Assembly (NCBI GenBank): GCA_020073185.1
Contig: JAIQFT010000017.1
Coordinates: 44,650 to 108,649, forward strand
Direction of reading: 5' to 3'
Length of the DNA: 64,000 bases
Origin: Terriglobia bacterium
GTDB lineage: Bacteria; Acidobacteriota; Terriglobia; Terriglobales; Acidobacteriaceae
Shown here: positions 9,798-18,943 of the stretch, one piece after another
Position numbering within the stretch: position 1 is the stretch's first letter
Layout of the letters: every line of letters begins with the position of its first letter
Notes under the pieces: model-generated
Told to the model about the DNA's origin: nothing
The model's input: only the letters and a program-made list of their open reading frames with translations
Database searches by the model: none
Position numbers and translations under genes: made by a program

Positions 9798-10416
9798 CGC
9801 GTTCCGATCGGCTGCTGAGTTCGTACCACGCGAGAAATTTTCCAAACGCCGCGCCCCGGTGACTGACCAACGCCTTTTCTTCCGGCGCGAGTTCCGCAAA
9901 AGTTTTGCCGAGAGAAGGGAAGTAGAAGAGCGGATCGTAGCCGAAGCCGCCGCTGCCGCGCGGCGCCCGGAACAGTTGGCCGAGCGCTTCTCCGCGGAAA
10001 GTGGCCAGCGTGCGCCCGTCGCGCGCCGCGGCAATGACGCACACGAACCGCGCCCCGCGGCGGGAATCGTCCACCTTCTCCATCTCGCCTAACAGGCGCG
10101 CGTTGTTCGCGAGGTCGGAAGAATTTGACTGTCCGTGTCCGGCGGCGTAACGGGCGGAGCGGACTCCGGGCGCGCCGCCGAGCGCGTCCACGGTAAGACC
10201 GGAGTCGTCGGCGAGCACGATTTCGCCGGCGACGTGGCGGCTGTAGTGCTCGGCTTTTTTGCGCGCGTTGGCTTCGAATGTCGCGCCGTCTTCCACGACT
10301 TCGGGCAGTTCGACCAAGCGCGGGACCGCCGCCACCTCAATCCCATGCGCGGCGGCAGCGGCGGCAAAATCGCGCAGCTTACCGGGGTTCGAGGTGGCGA
10401 TCAGGACGCGGCGCAT
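9790..10416 (-). CDS. rdgB: RdgB/HAM1-type non-canonical purine NTP pyrophosphatase
   Basis: A 208-residue Ham1/RdgB family enzyme that hydrolyses XTP, ITP and dITP to monophosphates and so keeps deaminated purines out of nucleic acids. The N-terminal substrate motif is ATSNPGKLRDF. The metal/catalytic segments are VLADDSGLTVDALGGAPGV and GSGGFGYDPLF, and the C-terminal SHRGAAF box matches the family. It is cytoplasmic, and lies beside tRNA-Arg on the same strand. Confidence 0.95.
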   Translation of the reverse strand: MRRVLIATSNPGKLRDFAAAAAAHGIEVAAVPRLVELPEVVEDGATFEANARKKAEHYSRHVAGEIVLADDSGLTVDALGGAPGVRSARYAAGHGQSNSSDLANNARLLGEMEKVDDSRRGARFVCVIAAARDGRTLATFRGEALGQLFRAPRGSGGFGYDPLFYFPSLGKTFAELAPEEKALVSHRGAAFGKFLAWYELSSRSERAT

Positions 10417-10457
10417 GGGCGTATACCAGGCGGCGCTTGGGTGGGCGCGCAGAAGAA

Positions 10458-10534
10458 TGGCGCGCCCTGAGAGATTCGAACTCCCGACCTTCTGGTTCGT
10501 AGCCAGACGCTCTATCCAGCTGAGCTAAGGGCGC
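10458..10534 (-). tRNA. tRNA-Arg (anticodon ACG)
   Basis: The complementary strand folds as a 77-nt cloverleaf. The acceptor stem GCGCCCT pairs with AGGGCGC, the D arm reads GCTCAGCTGGATAGAGC, and the anticodon stem-loop is TCTGG-CTACGAA-CCAGA. The T arm is GGGAG-TTCGAAT-CTCTC, followed by discriminator G and an encoded CCA. The anticodon is ACG, normally modified to ICG, reading CGU/CGC/CGA arginine codons. Confidence 0.97.
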
Positions 10535-10543
10535 GCTACGCTG

Positions 10544-10549
10544 ATTATA
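10544..10549 (-). promoter_or_regulatory. -10 box of the tRNA-Arg gene
   Basis: TATAAT on the minus strand ends about 9 nt before the mature tRNA 5' end. No good -35 box was found at the usual spacing. Confidence 0.5.
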
Positions 10550-10637
10550 GCGGACCCCGCGCCCCCAGCGCCACCCGAGGGGATGCAGGCTTTATCTCCC
10601 GTTTACAATGGTCGGCCCGCCTCGTGGGCCGATTCCT

Positions 10638-12041
10638 ATGTCCCGACTCGAAGTTCCTCCTGAACAATTCTGGCGCGTCGCCGGATACATCCTCGGACTC
10701 GCAAAGGATTTCCTCGGCGAACTCGATACGCTCCCCACATTCCCGCCCGGCGTCACCGGCCTGGAAGTGCAGCAAGCGTTTGCCGCACCGCTGCCGCAGG
10801 AAGGCGAAAAGGAAGACGCGCTCGCCGATCTGATGGCCGTGCTGCAATGGTCGCGCCCGCCTAGCCCGCGCTTTTTCGGCTACGTGCTCGGCTCCGGCGA
10901 TCCCATCGCCGCCTGCGCCGATCTGCTCGCCGGCGTAATGAACCAGAACGTCACCGCTTGGCGCTCGGCCCCAGCGGCGGTTGCTATCGAGCGCGTGGTT
11001 GTAGGCTGGCTCGCCGAGGCGGTCGGGTGCGCAGGCTTCACCGGAAGCCTTACTGGTGGCGGGTCTTCGGCCAACACCATGGGGCTTGCCATGGCCCGCG
11101 AAGCCAAATCGCCGGCCAACGAGGACGGTGCGCGGCCTGCCATCGTGTACGCATCGGACCAGGTCCACATGTCCATTCCGAAAGCGGTGGCGCTGCTCGG
11201 GCTGGGCAGAAAGAATCTGCGCCTCATTCCCACCGACGAAAACTTCCGCATGGTCCCGGCTGAGCTGGAAAAGGAAATCGCCGCCGACACGCGGGCAGGG
11301 AAGAAGGCGATTGCCGTGGTCGCCTCTGCCGGCAGCGTAAATACCGGCGCCATCGACCCGCTGCCGGAGATCGCCGACATTTGCCGGCGCCACAATCTAT
11401 GGCTGCATGTGGACGGCGCTTACGGTGCGCTGGCCGCCATTGCCGCGCCGGAAAAATTCCGCGGCTTGGTGCGCGCCGACTCGCTCTCGCTTGACCCCCA
11501 CAAATGGCTTTACCAGCCACTCGACTGCGGCTGCTTGCTCTTCCGCGATCCGCAGCACGCCCACACCGCCTTCGCCCACAGCGGCGACTACGCGCGTGTC
11601 CTCAGCCAGGATCCGATCGAGGGCTTTGCATTCTTTGAGGAATCGCTGGAATTGTCGCGCCGCTTTCGCGCGCTGAAAGTGTGGTTGTCGTTGCGCTATC
11701 ACGGTCTCAACGCGTTTCGCGAAGCCATCCGCGCCGACCTTGCGCACGCTCAGCAACTCGCCGAACTGGTCCGCGCCAACGACAAGCTCGAACTGCTGGC
11801 GCCGGTGGAGTTAAGCGCGGTCTGCTTCCGCCACCTGCGCCCGGGCGCATCCGACGCGCAGCTTGACGACATGAACGCGGCGATTCTCAAGCAGGTCATC
11901 CGGCGCGGGCGTGTGTACATCTCCAACGCGTCGATCCGCGAGAAATTCGCGCTACGCGCCTGCTTCGTGAACCATCGCACCAGCGACGAAGACGTGCGCG
12001 CCGTGGTGGAAGAAGTGCTCGCCACCGCCGCGGGGGCCTAA
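10638..12041 (+). CDS. PLP-dependent amino acid decarboxylase (group II)
   Basis: A 467-residue group II decarboxylase of the aromatic-L-amino-acid/tyrosine decarboxylase type. TGGGSSANTMGL forms the phosphate-binding region, HVDGAYG carries the cofactor-binding Asp, and the PLP lysine is in DPHKWLYQP (Lys289 from this start). It would decarboxylate an amino acid to an amine; which one cannot be told. A longer start at 10608 is possible, but MSRLEVPPEQF looks like the family N-terminus. A GHMP kinase gene begins 49 bp downstream. Confidence 0.87.
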   Translation: MSRLEVPPEQFWRVAGYILGLAKDFLGELDTLPTFPPGVTGLEVQQAFAAPLPQEGEKEDALADLMAVLQWSRPPSPRFFGYVLGSGDPIAACADLLAGVMNQNVTAWRSAPAAVAIERVVVGWLAEAVGCAGFTGSLTGGGSSANTMGLAMAREAKSPANEDGARPAIVYASDQVHMSIPKAVALLGLGRKNLRLIPTDENFRMVPAELEKEIAADTRAGKKAIAVVASAGSVNTGAIDPLPEIADICRRHNLWLHVDGAYGALAAIAAPEKFRGLVRADSLSLDPHKWLYQPLDCGCLLFRDPQHAHTAFAHSGDYARVLSQDPIEGFAFFEESLELSRRFRALKVWLSLRYHGLNAFREAIRADLAHAQQLAELVRANDKLELLAPVELSAVCFRHLRPGASDAQLDDMNAAILKQVIRRGRVYISNASIREKFALRACFVNHRTSDEDVRAVVEEVLATAAGA

Positions 12042-12090
12042 ATCGGACAGCGCCCAATTTCGGATCTTGGGTTCGTGATACAAAAGCGTC

Positions 12091-13134
12091 ATGCCATCTC
12101 AACCTGATCGCCAGGCGGTCGTGGCCCAGGCCCCTTGCCGCGCCGACCTGGCGGGCGCAACCATTGACCTGTGGCCGCTGTATCTGTTTCATCCCGGGTC
12201 AGTTACGGTCAACTTCGCGCTCAGCATCCTGACCACCTGCCGCCTCACGCCGCTCACCGGTAAGGCCATTCACCTGAAGTCGCTGGACACCCGGCACGAG
12301 GAGCGCTTCCCCGACTTGGAGGCTCTGTGCTGCGCCAAGAAGTTCAAGCACCCGCTGGCGGCGCGCCTGGTGCAGTTCTTCCAGCCGGAAGGCGGGTTCG
12401 CACTGGAGACGACCTCGGAGTCGCCCGCGGGCGCGGGCATCGCAGGCTCGTCGGCGCTGATGATCGCCACTACCGGAGCGCTGGCGCGTTATACCGGCCG
12501 CCGCATGGGGCGCGAGGAGATGCGCGTGCTGGCGCAGAACGTGGAGGCGCAACTGATCAACGTGCCCACCGGCTGCCAGGATTACTACCCCGCGCTCTAC
12601 GGCGGCGTGAGCGCAATTCATCTCGACATCGACACGGTGCGGCGCGAAGCGTTGCCGGTGGCGCCGGAGGAGATCGAAGCGCGCTTCCTGCTGGTCTATA
12701 CCGGCGCGCCGCGCGCTTCCGGCATCAACAACTGGGAGGTGTTCAAGGCGCACGTGGACGGCGACCAGAAGGTGATCCGCAACTTCGAGCGCATGGCGCA
12801 GATCTCGCGCGCCATGCACGGCGCGCTCTCGCGGGGTAACTGGGACGAAGCAGCGCGCCTGCTGCGGCAGGAGTGGCAGTTCCGCAAGAGCAATTACGCG
12901 CGCATTTCGACGCCGTTGATCGACAAGCTGGTTGCGGTGGCGGCGAAAAACGGCGGGCGGGCGGCCAAGGTGTGCGGCGCCGGCGGTGGCGGCTGCGTGG
13001 TGTTCATGGTCAGAGAGGATGCCAAGCAGCGCGTCGCCGAGGCGCTGCGTGAGACGGGCGCCCGGCTCTTGCCCTTTCGCGTGGCGCGCGACGGCCTGGT
13101 GATCTCCGCAGTCAAGCCGGGAGAAGGTGCGTGA
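12091..13134 (+). CDS. GHMP-family sugar kinase
   Basis: A 347-residue GHMP kinase. The N-terminal AQAPCRADLAGATIDLW segment resembles the substrate loop of heptose-7-phosphate and galactokinase-like enzymes. The ATP loop is SPAGAGIAGSSAL and the C-terminal motif is KVCGAGGGGCVVF. The family phosphorylates small alcohols or sugars. A role close to D-glycero-D-manno-heptose 7-phosphate kinase or L-fucokinase is plausible but unproven. Its TGA overlaps the GTG start of the next gene, so translation is probably coupled. Confidence 0.82.
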   Translation: MPSQPDRQAVVAQAPCRADLAGATIDLWPLYLFHPGSVTVNFALSILTTCRLTPLTGKAIHLKSLDTRHEERFPDLEALCCAKKFKHPLAARLVQFFQPEGGFALETTSESPAGAGIAGSSALMIATTGALARYTGRRMGREEMRVLAQNVEAQLINVPTGCQDYYPALYGGVSAIHLDIDTVRREALPVAPEEIEARFLLVYTGAPRASGINNWEVFKAHVDGDQKVIRNFERMAQISRAMHGALSRGNWDEAARLLRQEWQFRKSNYARISTPLIDKLVAVAAKNGGRAAKVCGAGGGGCVVFMVREDAKQRVAEALRETGARLLPFRVARDGLVISAVKPGEGA

Positions 13135-14054
13135 ATCCCTGGTTGAGCGACGACGGCCGGTTGCGCCCGGCCTGGCGCTTCCTGCTGGGAGCGCTGGCCG
13201 CCTTCGTCGCCAACTTTCTCGCCATCGGCGTTGCCGAGTCGGCGGCGCATGGCCGGCTGAGGCTGCTGGAGGCTGTATATCGTTCCACGACATTATTGCT
13301 GTTGCTGGCCGCTTTTGCCCTGCTGCTGATCGCCGCCGACCAGGTGCACGAGGGGCTGCTGCGGGCCATGGGGCTGGGGCGGTTTCCCGGCTGGCTGCGG
13401 CAAGCGGGGCTGGGAATGGCTATGGGAACGGCGTTGGTGTGCGTGGCCGTCGCATGGATCGCGGCCACCGCCGACTTGGCGGTGAAAGTTGACCTCGGCG
13501 CCCGCACGCTAACGCTGGCGATGGCGGAGTTATTCATTCTGGCGACCGGCGCCATGGCCGAAGAAATGATGTTTCGCGGCTATCCCTTTCACCGCTTGCT
13601 GGAGGCGGCTCCGGCGCCGCTTGCCGTGGTCGTCATGTCGGCGCTGTTTGCCGCCGCGCACGGCGCCAACCCGCACGCCTCGAAGCTGGCGATGGTGAAC
13701 ACCTTCGCCATCTCCGTGCTGCTGTGCGTGGCGTATCTGCGGACGCGCGCGTTGTGGTTGCCGTGGGGAATTCACTTTGCGTGGAACACCGTGCTGGGCA
13801 CGGTTTTCGGGCTGCCGGTCAGTGGCCTGACCGACTTCGCGGTGATTGTGAAGACGCGCGCGCGCGGGCCGCGCTGGGTGACCGGAGGCGCATACGGCAT
13901 TGAGGGCAGCGTGGTGGGCGCTATCGTGATCCTGCTGGGTTTCATCCCCGTGCTGCTGCTGACGCGCAAGGATGCAGCCGCGCTGGCGCATCCCGGCCAC
14001 TGGGACGAACAGGGTTCACCCGACCCGTCATCCACGGGCCGCATCCAAATGTAA
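13131..14054 (+). CDS. CPBP (CAAX-type) intramembrane protease
   Basis: A 307-residue protein with about seven to eight hydrophobic helices. The three family motifs are visible: the di-Glu motif EEMMFRG (Glu144-Glu145), FAAAHG and HFAWN, whose Glu and His residues form the metal site. The GTG start overlaps the preceding GHMP kinase stop by 4 bp, so the two are coupled. Bacterial members are membrane metalloproteases often linked to self-immunity or signalling; the substrate is unknown. Confidence 0.85.
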   Translation: MNPWLSDDGRLRPAWRFLLGALAAFVANFLAIGVAESAAHGRLRLLEAVYRSTTLLLLLAAFALLLIAADQVHEGLLRAMGLGRFPGWLRQAGLGMAMGTALVCVAVAWIAATADLAVKVDLGARTLTLAMAELFILATGAMAEEMMFRGYPFHRLLEAAPAPLAVVVMSALFAAAHGANPHASKLAMVNTFAISVLLCVAYLRTRALWLPWGIHFAWNTVLGTVFGLPVSGLTDFAVIVKTRARGPRWVTGGAYGIEGSVVGAIVILLGFIPVLLLTRKDAAALAHPGHWDEQGSPDPSSTGRIQM

Positions 14055-14119
14055 CCGGCGGCGGTTCCACTCCACGACCAGCCTGCTTCTGGGGACCCCG
14101 CGAAGGCGGCGCGGAAGAC

Positions 14120-14125
14120 TATAAT
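14120..14125 (+). promoter_or_regulatory. Possible -10 box upstream of the 14150 gene
   Basis: TATAAT sits 24 nt before the ATG. No recognisable -35 box was found, so this is tentative. Confidence 0.35.
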
Positions 14126-14149
14126 TGAGTCGCCACCTGCCAGGTGCCC

Positions 14150-15166
14150 ATGAAGTCGCTTCGCCGTGCGTTCACCATCCTCGCAGTGCTGATCTGCACA
14201 ACGCTGCTGTTGGCCGATGATGCGCACAAGTCCGCTTCCGACAAGTCGTCCACGTCCGAGATGAGCGAGCTCAAGCGCATGGAGGTGATCCGCTCCCTGA
14301 ACGCCGAACTGGTGTACATCCGGCGCCCGTTTCCGATCGGCCAGAAGGGGCTCACGATCAAGAACGGAAAGGTGCGGCCCGACGAGGAAACGGTGGCGCG
14401 GATGATCGCGACGTACGGGCCGGCGGTCAAGCCGGGTGATCGGGCACGCATCACCGACGTCAAATTCAAGGGCAACGACGCCATCATCTTCGTGATCAAC
14501 GGCGGGCCGACCAAGAAGAAGAGGTGGTACGAGCATATCGAGATTTCGGGCATGGGAGGCGCGGCTACGCCCACCGACCCCACAGCCGACGACCGGGCTA
14601 ACATTCGCGGCACCTTCGTTGTCCTCGCATTCGACAAGCACATGCCTGACCTGTCCATCGAGCAGATTAAAGCGATGCTCCGGCCGGTGTTCGACTTCAA
14701 TGCCAAGTCGGCGGCGGAGGCTTACCTGGACACGCTGCCGCCCAAGGTGAAAGAGGCGATCAAGAACCACGAAGTGCTGGTGGGAATGAACCGCGAGATG
14801 GTGACCGACGCCCTGGGACGGCCGCCGAAGAAATATCGCGATCGTGACGGACAAACCGACTACGAAGAGTGGATCTACGGCGAACCGCCCAAGGACGTGC
14901 AGTTCGTGCGCTTCGTGGGCGACGAGGTGGTGCGCCTGGAAATCATGAAAGTAGACGGCGACAAGATCGTTCGCGACAAGAAAGAGTTCGACATGGTGAA
15001 GCCGCCGACCTCGCAGGCGCAAGCCCGCGAGCTGTCGCCGGACAACACCCCCAAACCGGCAAACGCGCCCACCCTGCGCCGTCCCGGGGAACCGGCGCCC
15101 GCTGCCGAACCGCTGCCTAGGGGTGGCGTGGACGGGCCCGACCCCAAGAGCCTACCGCCGAGGTGA
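14150..15166 (+). CDS. Exported protein with an OmlA/BamE-like segment, function unknown
   Basis: 338 residues with an N-terminal signal peptide (RRAFTILAVLICTTLLLADD). The middle has no family I recognise. Around residues 215-265 the pattern HEVLVGMNREMVTDALGRP followed by YEEWIYG resembles the small SmpA/OmlA/BamE fold, in which a G-M-x-x-x-x-V-x-x-x-x-G-x-P helix precedes paired strands. The tail is Pro/Ala-rich and probably disordered. The ATG at 14150 is preferred over GTG at 14144. The true role is unknown; an envelope function is inferred from export only. Confidence 0.6.
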   Translation: MKSLRRAFTILAVLICTTLLLADDAHKSASDKSSTSEMSELKRMEVIRSLNAELVYIRRPFPIGQKGLTIKNGKVRPDEETVARMIATYGPAVKPGDRARITDVKFKGNDAIIFVINGGPTKKKRWYEHIEISGMGGAATPTDPTADDRANIRGTFVVLAFDKHMPDLSIEQIKAMLRPVFDFNAKSAAEAYLDTLPPKVKEAIKNHEVLVGMNREMVTDALGRPPKKYRDRDGQTDYEEWIYGEPPKDVQFVRFVGDEVVRLEIMKVDGDKIVRDKKEFDMVKPPTSQAQARELSPDNTPKPANAPTLRRPGEPAPAAEPLPRGGVDGPDPKSLPPR

Positions 15167-15178
15167 AGCCGGTACTTG

Positions 15179-15208
15179 GCAGTTGGGAGTTAGTAATTGG
15201 CGGGTAGC
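15179..15208. repeat. Degenerate word-repeat spacer (CAGTTGGGAGTTAGTAATTGG)
   Basis: The spacer 15167-15375 starts with the same TTGGxAGTTxGxAGTTAG style of words seen at 3250 and 22891. The rest of the spacer holds no convincing gene. Confidence 0.45.
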
Positions 15209-15375
15209 CCAGTCCTCTTGAGCCGCTTTGCGAATTCCTCATGGCTCAACACGCAGCCTTTCCGCATCTACTCAAGTCCCTTGCGCACGAGCGCGTCCTG
15301 GTAGGCGTACAGCTCGATAACATTCGCGCTGATCCGTCTTGGGGAGTTGCGCATTGGATAGCCTCCTCGATCTTT

Positions 15376-17046
15376 TCAGACCCGCAAATCCGCCGTGGCC
15401 GCGAATTGCGGCGGCTTGCGGTGGTGTGTCGCCTGCTCGAATGAGTACGCCAGCTTGATCAAGACAGGCTCCGACCAACCCCGGCCGAAGAAGGAAATTC
15501 CCACCGGCAATCCGAACACGAAACCGGCGGGCACGGTGATGTGCGGATAGCCTGCGATGGCGGGCAAGCCGGAGCTGCCTCCGCGCCCGCGGTCACCATT
15601 GAGCAGGTCGGTGGTCCAGGCGGGACTGCCCGACGGCCCGATCAGCGCATCGAGCTTGTGTTTGTCCATCACCTCGTCAATGCCCTTGGTGCGGGAAAGC
15701 TCGCGGTTTTTCTCCAGCGCGACGAGGTAGTCCTTGTTGGTCAGCGGCCCCTTCTCTTCCGCCTTGGTGAACAGGTCCTGGCCGAAGTAGGGCATCTCCT
15801 GCCGGCTGTGACGTTGGTTGAACTCGATCACTTCCTTGAGCGACTTCACCGGCGCCTTAGGGCCGAGGGCAGCGAAGTAGGCGTTGAGGCCGGCTTTGAG
15901 TTCGGTCAGCAGGACCTCCAACACGCCCTCGCCGAAGCTGGTTGCGGAGACCTCGACGGGATCAATCAGCTCGGTGCCCTGGCGCTTCATCTCCGCGATG
16001 GCGTCCTCCATCAGGCGATCCACTTGATCGCTGATCCCAAAATTCTTGCGCAGCACGCCGATGCGAGCGCCGCGCAGCCCGGCAGGATCAAGGAAGCGGG
16101 TGTAGTCGAGTGCGGGCTTGTCGCGCAGCCGAGCGGTGGCGGTGTCTTGGGGATCATACCCGGCGATCGCGGAGAGCAGCGCGGCAGCGTCGGCCACGGT
16201 GCGCGTCATTGGCCCGGCCGTGTCCTGGGTGTGGGAGATTGGAATGATGACGGAGCGGCTGACCAGCCCGACGGTGGGCTTGATGCCGACGATGCCGTTG
16301 GCGTTCGACGGGCAGATGATGGAGCCGGAGGTCTCGGTTCCGATCGCGACCGCGCAGGCATTCGCCGACACCGCCACGCCGGAGCCGGAACTGGAACCGC
16401 AGGGATTGCGATCCAGCGCATAGGGATTTCTGGTGAGGCCGCCGCGCCCGCTCCATCCGCTGGCAGAACGGTTGGAGCGAATGTTGGCCCACTCGCTGAG
16501 ATTGCTTTTGCCGAGCAGGACGGCTCCGGCATCGCGCAGCTTGCGAACCAGAAACGCGTCCTGGAGCGGGATGGAACCCAGCAGCGCCAGCGAGCCGGCG
16601 GTGGTCATCATGCGGTCGTTCGTCCCAATGTTGTCCTTGATGAGCACCGGGATGCCGTGTAGTGGGCCGCGCGGGCCTTTGCTGCGGCGTTCTTTGTCCA
16701 AGGCGTCGGCGATCTGGAGGGCGTCAGGATTGATCTCGATCACCGCATTGACGGCCGGTCCGCGTTTATCGATGGCGTCAATGCGCGCGAGGTATTTTTC
16801 CGTCAGGCTGCGAGCGGTGAATTTCCCGGACGCCAAGCCTTTCTGCAGGTCGGCAATGGTCAACTCGTCCAGTTCAAACGCCGCAGGCTTTTCGGGCGCA
16901 CTGGTTGACGCGGCGCGCGCCGGCTCCAAGGAGATCGCAGGCGCGAGCACGGCAGCAGCACCGGCCATCACGGTGGTTTTCAGGAAGTTTCTACGGTCGC
17001 GCTCGCGGTGGTCGGTCGGATTCAGAGACTCAGGCTTGTTCATCAT
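15376..17046 (-). CDS. Tat-exported amidase-signature hydrolase
   Basis: A 556-residue amidase signature enzyme hydrolysing C-N amide bonds. A twin-arginine leader is visible (RDRRNFLKTTVMAGAAAVLA) with AxA-type cleavage soon after. The Ser-cisSer-Lys triad is readable: Lys in VLIKDN, the cis-Ser in PCGSSSGSG, and the nucleophile region GTETSGSIICP. The ATG at 17046 has GGAG three to six bases upstream; a TTG at 17055 is less likely. It is divergent from nadE. Substrate unknown; peptide amides or cell-wall-derived amides are possible for an exported member. Confidence 0.9.
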   Translation of the reverse strand: MMNKPESLNPTDHRERDRRNFLKTTVMAGAAAVLAPAISLEPARAASTSAPEKPAAFELDELTIADLQKGLASGKFTARSLTEKYLARIDAIDKRGPAVNAVIEINPDALQIADALDKERRSKGPRGPLHGIPVLIKDNIGTNDRMMTTAGSLALLGSIPLQDAFLVRKLRDAGAVLLGKSNLSEWANIRSNRSASGWSGRGGLTRNPYALDRNPCGSSSGSGVAVSANACAVAIGTETSGSIICPSNANGIVGIKPTVGLVSRSVIIPISHTQDTAGPMTRTVADAAALLSAIAGYDPQDTATARLRDKPALDYTRFLDPAGLRGARIGVLRKNFGISDQVDRLMEDAIAEMKRQGTELIDPVEVSATSFGEGVLEVLLTELKAGLNAYFAALGPKAPVKSLKEVIEFNQRHSRQEMPYFGQDLFTKAEEKGPLTNKDYLVALEKNRELSRTKGIDEVMDKHKLDALIGPSGSPAWTTDLLNGDRGRGGSSGLPAIAGYPHITVPAGFVFGLPVGISFFGRGWSEPVLIKLAYSFEQATHHRKPPQFAATADLRV

Positions 17047-17195
17047 TGGCTCCAAAGGGAAGGCGCGAATTATACGTCAGGGTACGAGCCAGACGAGCGT
17101 GTCGCAGCGCGCGGAGGGGCGCATGTGCCAGACGAGTAAGGTGTGCCACATGGAGTGTTCTTGGCGTGCGGCGGCCAGGGCTTTAGACTGAAGAG

Positions 17196-18836
17196 GTGAA
17201 GATTGCGCTCGGCCAGATCGATACCACCATAGGCGACTTTACCGGAAATTCCGGCAAGATCATCGATTTCTCTCGACGCGCCATGTCAGCCGGGGCGGGA
17301 CTCATCATGTTTCCCGAGCTGTCGGTGTGCGGCTACCCGCCGCGCGACCTGGTGGAGAACCCCGCGTTCGTCAAACGCAATCAGGAGGCGCTGCAGCGAA
17401 TTGCTGGCCAGACCCAGGGCATCGCCGTGATCTGCGGCGTGGCGACTCCGGCCAACGCCGAGACGGGGAAGCGGGTCATGAACTCGGCAGCCCTGCTCAA
17501 GGACGGGCGGGTGGCGTTTCTGCAGTCGAAGATGCTGCTGCCGACCTACGACGTCTTCGACGAGTCGCGCAACTTCGCGCCCGCCTCGAAACAGGAGTTG
17601 CTGCCGTTTTGTGGCCGGCAGGTCGGGCTTACCATCTGCGAGGACGCGTGGAACGACAAGAGTTTCTGGAACCGGCGGCTGTACGGCTTCGATCCGGTCG
17701 AGGCCCTGATGGGTCAGGGCGGTAAATTCCTGCTCAACATCTCCGCGTCGCCGTTCTACGTCGGCAAACGCGAGTTGCGCTACAACATGCTGGCGGCGCT
17801 GGCGAAGAAATACTCGGCGCCGGTGGCAATGGTCAACCTGGTGGGCGGCAACGACAGCCTGGTGTTCGACGGCTCCAGCCTGGTCATCGCGCCCGACGGG
17901 CGGCTGGTGGCGCAGGCGAACTCGTTCGAGGAAGACTTGGTGCTGTTCGACGCCGACGCCCTCGCCGGAGACATGCACCCGCAGGTCGATAACATCGAGG
18001 CCAGCGCCTACGCCGCACTGGTGCTGGGCACGCGCGACTACGTGCGCAAGTGCGGGTTTCATCGCGTGATCGTCGGGCTGAGCGGCGGTATCGATTCGGC
18101 GCTGACGGCGGTGATCGCCTCGGACGCGCTCGGCGCGCACAACGTGATCGGCGTCGGCATGCCGGGGCCGTACTCATCGCGCGGCAGCCTTGACGACGCG
18201 CGCGCGCTGGCGGGCAATCTTGGCATCCGCTTCGAGACCATCAGCATCACGGAGATTTTCGAGGCCTACCTGAAAGCGCTGAAGCCGGCGTTCGCCGGCA
18301 GCGAAGAGGATGTCACGGAAGAGAACATCCAGGCGCGCATCCGCGGGGCGCTGCTGATGGCGCTTTCCAACAAGTTCCAGGGCCTGGTGCTGAGCACGGG
18401 GAACAAATCGGAACTGGCGGTCGGCTATTGCACACTCTACGGCGACATGGTGGGCGGGCTGGCGGTTATTTCCGACGTGCCCAAGACGATGGTCTACCGG
18501 CTGTCCCACTATGTGAACGGGCGCAAGCCGGTGATCCCGCTTGCCACCCTGGAAAAAGCTCCATCGGCGGAGCTGCGGCCGAATCAAAAGGACAGCGACA
18601 CGCTGCCGCCCTACGAGGTGCTGGACATTATCCTCGAAGATTTCATCGAGGACAGCAAGAGCGCGGAGCAGATTGCCGGCGAGAGCAACTTGGATATTGC
18701 CCTGGTGCGCAGAGTGATCCGCATGGTGGAGCGCGCCGAGTACAAGCGCCAACAGGCCGCACCCGGGCTGAAGATTTCCGAGAAAGCGTTCGGGGTGGGA
18801 CGACGGTTCCCGATCGCGGCGAAGTCGGAAAGTTGA
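17196..18836 (+). CDS. nadE: Glutamine-dependent NAD+ synthase
   Basis: A 546-residue two-domain enzyme. Residues 1-260 form a nitrilase-fold glutaminase domain: FPELSVCGYPPRD carries the catalytic Glu, a conserved Lys follows later, and LTICEDAW carries the nucleophile Cys. From about residue 285 the NAD synthase domain has the ATP-loop LSGGIDSALT and STGNKSELAVGY. It amidates nicotinate adenine dinucleotide using Gln and ATP. The start is a GTG preceded by a purine-rich AAGAG. Length agrees with bacterial glutamine-dependent NadE. Confidence 0.95.
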   Translation: MKIALGQIDTTIGDFTGNSGKIIDFSRRAMSAGAGLIMFPELSVCGYPPRDLVENPAFVKRNQEALQRIAGQTQGIAVICGVATPANAETGKRVMNSAALLKDGRVAFLQSKMLLPTYDVFDESRNFAPASKQELLPFCGRQVGLTICEDAWNDKSFWNRRLYGFDPVEALMGQGGKFLLNISASPFYVGKRELRYNMLAALAKKYSAPVAMVNLVGGNDSLVFDGSSLVIAPDGRLVAQANSFEEDLVLFDADALAGDMHPQVDNIEASAYAALVLGTRDYVRKCGFHRVIVGLSGGIDSALTAVIASDALGAHNVIGVGMPGPYSSRGSLDDARALAGNLGIRFETISITEIFEAYLKALKPAFAGSEEDVTEENIQARIRGALLMALSNKFQGLVLSTGNKSELAVGYCTLYGDMVGGLAVISDVPKTMVYRLSHYVNGRKPVIPLATLEKAPSAELRPNQKDSDTLPPYEVLDIILEDFIEDSKSAEQIAGESNLDIALVRRVIRMVERAEYKRQQAAPGLKISEKAFGVGRRFPIAAKSES

Positions 18837-18896
18837 GCTTGGTTGATCCCGCGGAAATGGGGTTATCTGGTTCCGGCAAAATCCAGACCGGACAAG

Positions 18897-18930
18897 CGTG
18901 AACCGAGAACCGACTACCGACAACTTGCAT
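18897..18930. repeat. Short word-repeat spacer (ACCGAGAACCGACTACCGACAAC)
   Basis: A small ACCGA/ACCGAC repeat between nadE and the DsbA-like gene, in the style of the other spacer elements. Confidence 0.35.
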
Positions 18931-18943
18931 TGGAAAGGATTGC

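Noticed and set aside
13772..15022. A 416-codon minus-strand frame opposite the CPBP protease and the 14150 gene
   Set aside because: It spans the boundary of two supported plus-strand genes and its composition is that of a shadow frame.
15241..15444. A 67-codon plus-strand frame between the 14150 gene and the amidase
   Set aside because: It overlaps the amidase 3' end and shows no similarity or ribosome site.
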